The position numbers and the translations under genes are program-made. Of a stretch of DNA of 64,000 nt, positions 61,001 through 64,000 are shown in pieces (the first letter of the stretch is position 1; each line of letters opens with the position of its first letter). Source of the stretch: Monarcha castaneiventris obscurior (lineage: Eukaryota; Chordata; Aves; Passeriformes; Monarchidae); assembly GCA_026261815.1 (NCBI GenBank), contig JAMPIT010000476.1, positions 3,561,501-3,625,500 of the forward strand. The letters are read 5' to 3'. Below the pieces are notes generated by a model. It was not told where the DNA came from. It worked only from the letters and a program-made list of their open reading frames with translations, and did no database searches.

Positions 61001-64000
61001 CTGTTGAAAATGCAGTTTGTTTTTAGGGGGAAAAAAGAAGAGATTTAAAAGTGAAGCTTCTTTAGCTGCTTTCATTTATTTTTCCTCTGTTCCATCTTTC
61101 AAATGTCACCCTGTCCTCCAGCTCTGTGTCCCCACTCACACGAGAGCAGGGATTTGCTGTCTAAAGTGATGAAGCATCATCAGATACGTATTTTTAGGAG
61201 CTGTATATGTCTGTGGGGGATATTTGTTTTATCAGATTTTATCAGAAAGGCTTAACTTTCCAAACAGACAGAGACTTGAATTCTGAACGTGCCCTGGTGA
61301 CGGAGGGAGGAGGGAAATGTGGGGTGTTATGATAACCCTGGGGATGACAAAAGCATTTATGTTCACATAGCTCATCTTTAATGCAAAGGTGTGGGGTGGT
61401 ATCTTTGCAGTGGCTGCTGTCTTCACCCAGACCGTTGTTTTCTCAGTGCAGAGAATGTTTATGCTGCTGAAAGTTACCAGTGTGAGATGATTTCGCAGTT
61501 TTCCCTTGGACTGTGTTTGGTTTATCCCCCTCATGTAAACGCATACCCAACTCTGGTAAAAAGTTAAAAGGAGAGTGAGGTGTGTACTGAGTTCTCTGTA
61601 GCTATCTCCCTGCCTTACCTGCTTGATTACATGAAGTAAAAAAGATCATTAGAATTAAATGTTGGTGTGTGGAAGTGAGGCAGACATAACTGTCCCCCTG
61701 ACAGGAACTGGTAGAGACTATTACTTAACTTTGTCTGTGTTCTGGTGACAGATAAGAGAGAGCTTGTCTTAGGGCTGCTTTCATGCTATGCTGAGAAATG
61801 GAGAGATAAGGACAGTAGGATTGTGCTGCCCCAGATACCTGAGGCTCATTATCCAGAACTCACCTCTTACATGTGCCACAGAAAAAAACACCGGGGGAAA
61901 GGTCTGTGCAGATTCCTCTCTGGTACACCATTAGGTTAGTAAGCCCATAAAAGCAAAATTAAGCCTGTAAAAGCTGACAGCTGACTGCACTAACTGCCCT
62001 TGCCCAGGTCCTTTGCTGTGTGTGCACAGGTCAGAAGAAAATGGGTTTTGCTGATGTGGCTTTGCTGACCAGGGTCAGTCCTCTCTGCTGCTGCCCTTTG
62101 GGACAGGTAGTGGGGTTGTGGTGACACTTGAAAATTTTCATTACACTCTAAAGAAAAGATCTCTCCAACTACCTGTGCACCTTGAGGGGTCAAGTATTTA
62201 TTGTTAAGGACTTGAAGCTGTGTGCTTATAATCCATGCTTTGTGAGAACTCTCTTTAACTAACTGCAAGGCTGACTTTGGCCCCCTTTAAGAGAGTTTGG
62301 ATTCCACTCAGAAATCAAGGCTTTTTGACTTTCAACAGCCACATCTTCTTGCCTGAAGTTGCTTATTAATTCTGAGAGAAAATAAATGATAATATGCATG
62401 ACTACAAGAACTTGAAGACCCCCATAAGAAAACAGAGAAATTCTTTTTTCAGGAAAGTTTAATTATTCCTGTTGAAACTATCTCCCCTTTGTGGAAGCAC
62501 CAGACGCTGGTACAGCAGACCTCCAGCACATACTTAGGCTGTGGAGTAGTCCTGCTAGATTTCATAAACTGCAGCTGCCTGACTTCTTATCCTGGCTAAA
62601 GAATCTTGAGAAATGCCTCTCATTCTCTCTGCTTCAGAGTTTGCCTTGAAAACAAGGAAGAAATGTCAAAAATTTCTTCTCACTGGCAAAGGAGAATGAG
62701 GGAGGTTTGGAATAAAGTGATAAAATCAAACTGGGAAGAGCAACGGGAAAGCCTAAGAAAGAATGGATACAGAAATCATTGGCTGGGAGGGTTTTTGGTT
62801 CATTTTTCCAGAAGAAGGGGAAATAGTTGAATGAAAGGTCCTTCCCTCAGTGATGAGGAGATGATTAGTAACTACGTGACAATCAAGCGTAAAGTTGCAA
62901 GTGAAGCCTTTGTGGGGTGTTTTGGGGCAAAGGAGGTTTGCTGCTCTTTAGAGCTGTTGCAGTGACCCTTCATTTCAAGGCACAGTATGTCCTAATAACC
63001 AGGTAGGTTTCTCACATGTGTGTATATATTCATATGAGATCCTGTGCCTGAATTTCCTGAAGTGTTTTTGAGGCAAATGTTTAGCTTAGACTGTGATTTT
63101 GTTCATGGGAACCAGAAGATCTATCCAATAAATTTGACTGATTCGAAATAAGATTTACAAATGCCAATCCCTATGGTGTTAATTTTTCTTACAGAGTGCA
63201 GGGAGCCCTAAGTGTGGGATGTATTTGGACATTCATGTTTCACTGTGCAGTTTGAGTGGCTTTTCAATATAAACAACTTCTTCTTAGTACTTAATTTTGC
63301 AATTTTTCACCACATTAACATCCTATAACATGAGTTCGAGTTGAGGCAATGTTGAACCTGGCCTTTGGCTTTGATTCTTGAAAGTTCACTCCTCAGTTTT
63401 ACGTCCCTCAGCTCCTTACCTGAAGCGGGCTGCTGTGAGGATGACTCGCAGCTTGCCAGGGGAAGTTCACTCTGCTGGTGCTGGCTGCAGCTGTTTCTGC
63501 TCAGTTCATGGTGTGAGGTACTGAGGAATCTGAACCTCTCGGTGTGTTTGAAACGTGAGAGTCTGACACGACAATAAAAACATCAGTGAATTCCATAGGC
63601 AGCAAGGAATTTAGCGTGAGGAAGCAGCAATGGATAGTGCTGTAGTACGTGATTCCTCTTCCATTAAACCTAACTCCCTGTGACTCATAATAAATCATTG
63701 ATTAAACATAAAATGATCTTTCTCACATTGCAAGAATAGCATAAAGATGTCCAATAAAAGCAACCAGAGGGGAATCTGCTCAGTAGTTGCTTAACTGAAG
63801 GTATTTTGGTTGTTTGTGAAAGTTCCCATAAGAATTTAATTACAAATTCCTGGTCAGAATGACGGTTTAATACTTCAGATACCAGAAATATCATCCACAA
63901 GTTTGATCAATTAAAGCAAGGAAGAGTACTGAAGGAATTAATCAAGAGTAGTTTAATAGAAAGTTCTAAAGAAAGCAGCTGAATTTCAATTTGCTCGTAG
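58072..64000. other. Intergenic, no gene recognised
   Basis: AT-rich sequence right of UCHL5 and the two LTRs. There is a run of about 20 T at 59837-59855. Short open frames on both strands show no recognisable protein. In mammals the region beyond UCHL5 leads towards the RGS gene cluster; no RGS exon was found here. Confidence 0.5.

Noticed and set aside
61700..62830. Possible LTR or gene fragment with short open frames of 64-92 codons
   Set aside because: No recognisable termini, repeat family or protein motif could be established by reading alone.

Overview
The window is avian genomic DNA, probably from a songbird-like genome. Four vertebrate genes with normal GT-AG introns are present. 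The dispersed repeats are CR1 LINE fragments, several ending in the ATTCTRTG-type 3' tail, and bird endogenous-retrovirus LTRs. The gene order CDC73, GLRX2, RO60, UCHL5 matches human 1q31, which corresponds to chicken chromosome 8 (linkage from general knowledge, not computed).

Layout. 1-9756 (minus): the first six coding exons of CDC73 (parafibromin, PAF1 complex); the gene continues off the left edge. 9757-14897: spacer with a GT-rich minisatellite, a CR1 tail, and two GC-rich minisatellites abutting GLRX2. 14898-17927 (plus): GLRX2 (mitochondrial/cytosolic glutaredoxin 2), four coding exons, with two more tandem arrays in intron 1. 17928-28226: spacer or long 3' UTR of RO60, holding a degraded CR1 LINE and a 1-kb GC-rich stretch I could not identify. 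28227-34232 (minus): RO60/TROVE2, eight coding exons, 527 aa, complete. About 37930-39080: CpG island shared head to head by RO60 and UCHL5. 38663-54730 (plus): UCHL5/UCH37, eleven exons, 331 aa, complete. 54731-64000: no gene recognised; contains UCHL5 3' UTR signals and two oppositely oriented LTRs.

The four genes are not a pathway. CDC73 acts in Pol II elongation, GLRX2 in thiol redox and Fe-S biology, RO60 in Y-RNA and misfolded RNA binding, and UCHL5 in proteasome- and INO80-linked deubiquitination. They are an old syntenic block. All 29 coding exons were placed by reading splice sites and checking phase; every junction keeps frame, and no frameshift was seen in any of the four genes.

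Most unusual points: the GLRX2 5' end is embedded in about 2.2 kb of four different tandem arrays; GLRX2 carries a CPYC active site instead of the CSYC known from mammalian GLRX2; GLRX2 exon 2 has two in-frame tandem acceptors 6 nt apart; and about 1 kb at 26960-27990 resembles a decayed coding insertion of unknown origin. I found no convincing novel multi-gene system.
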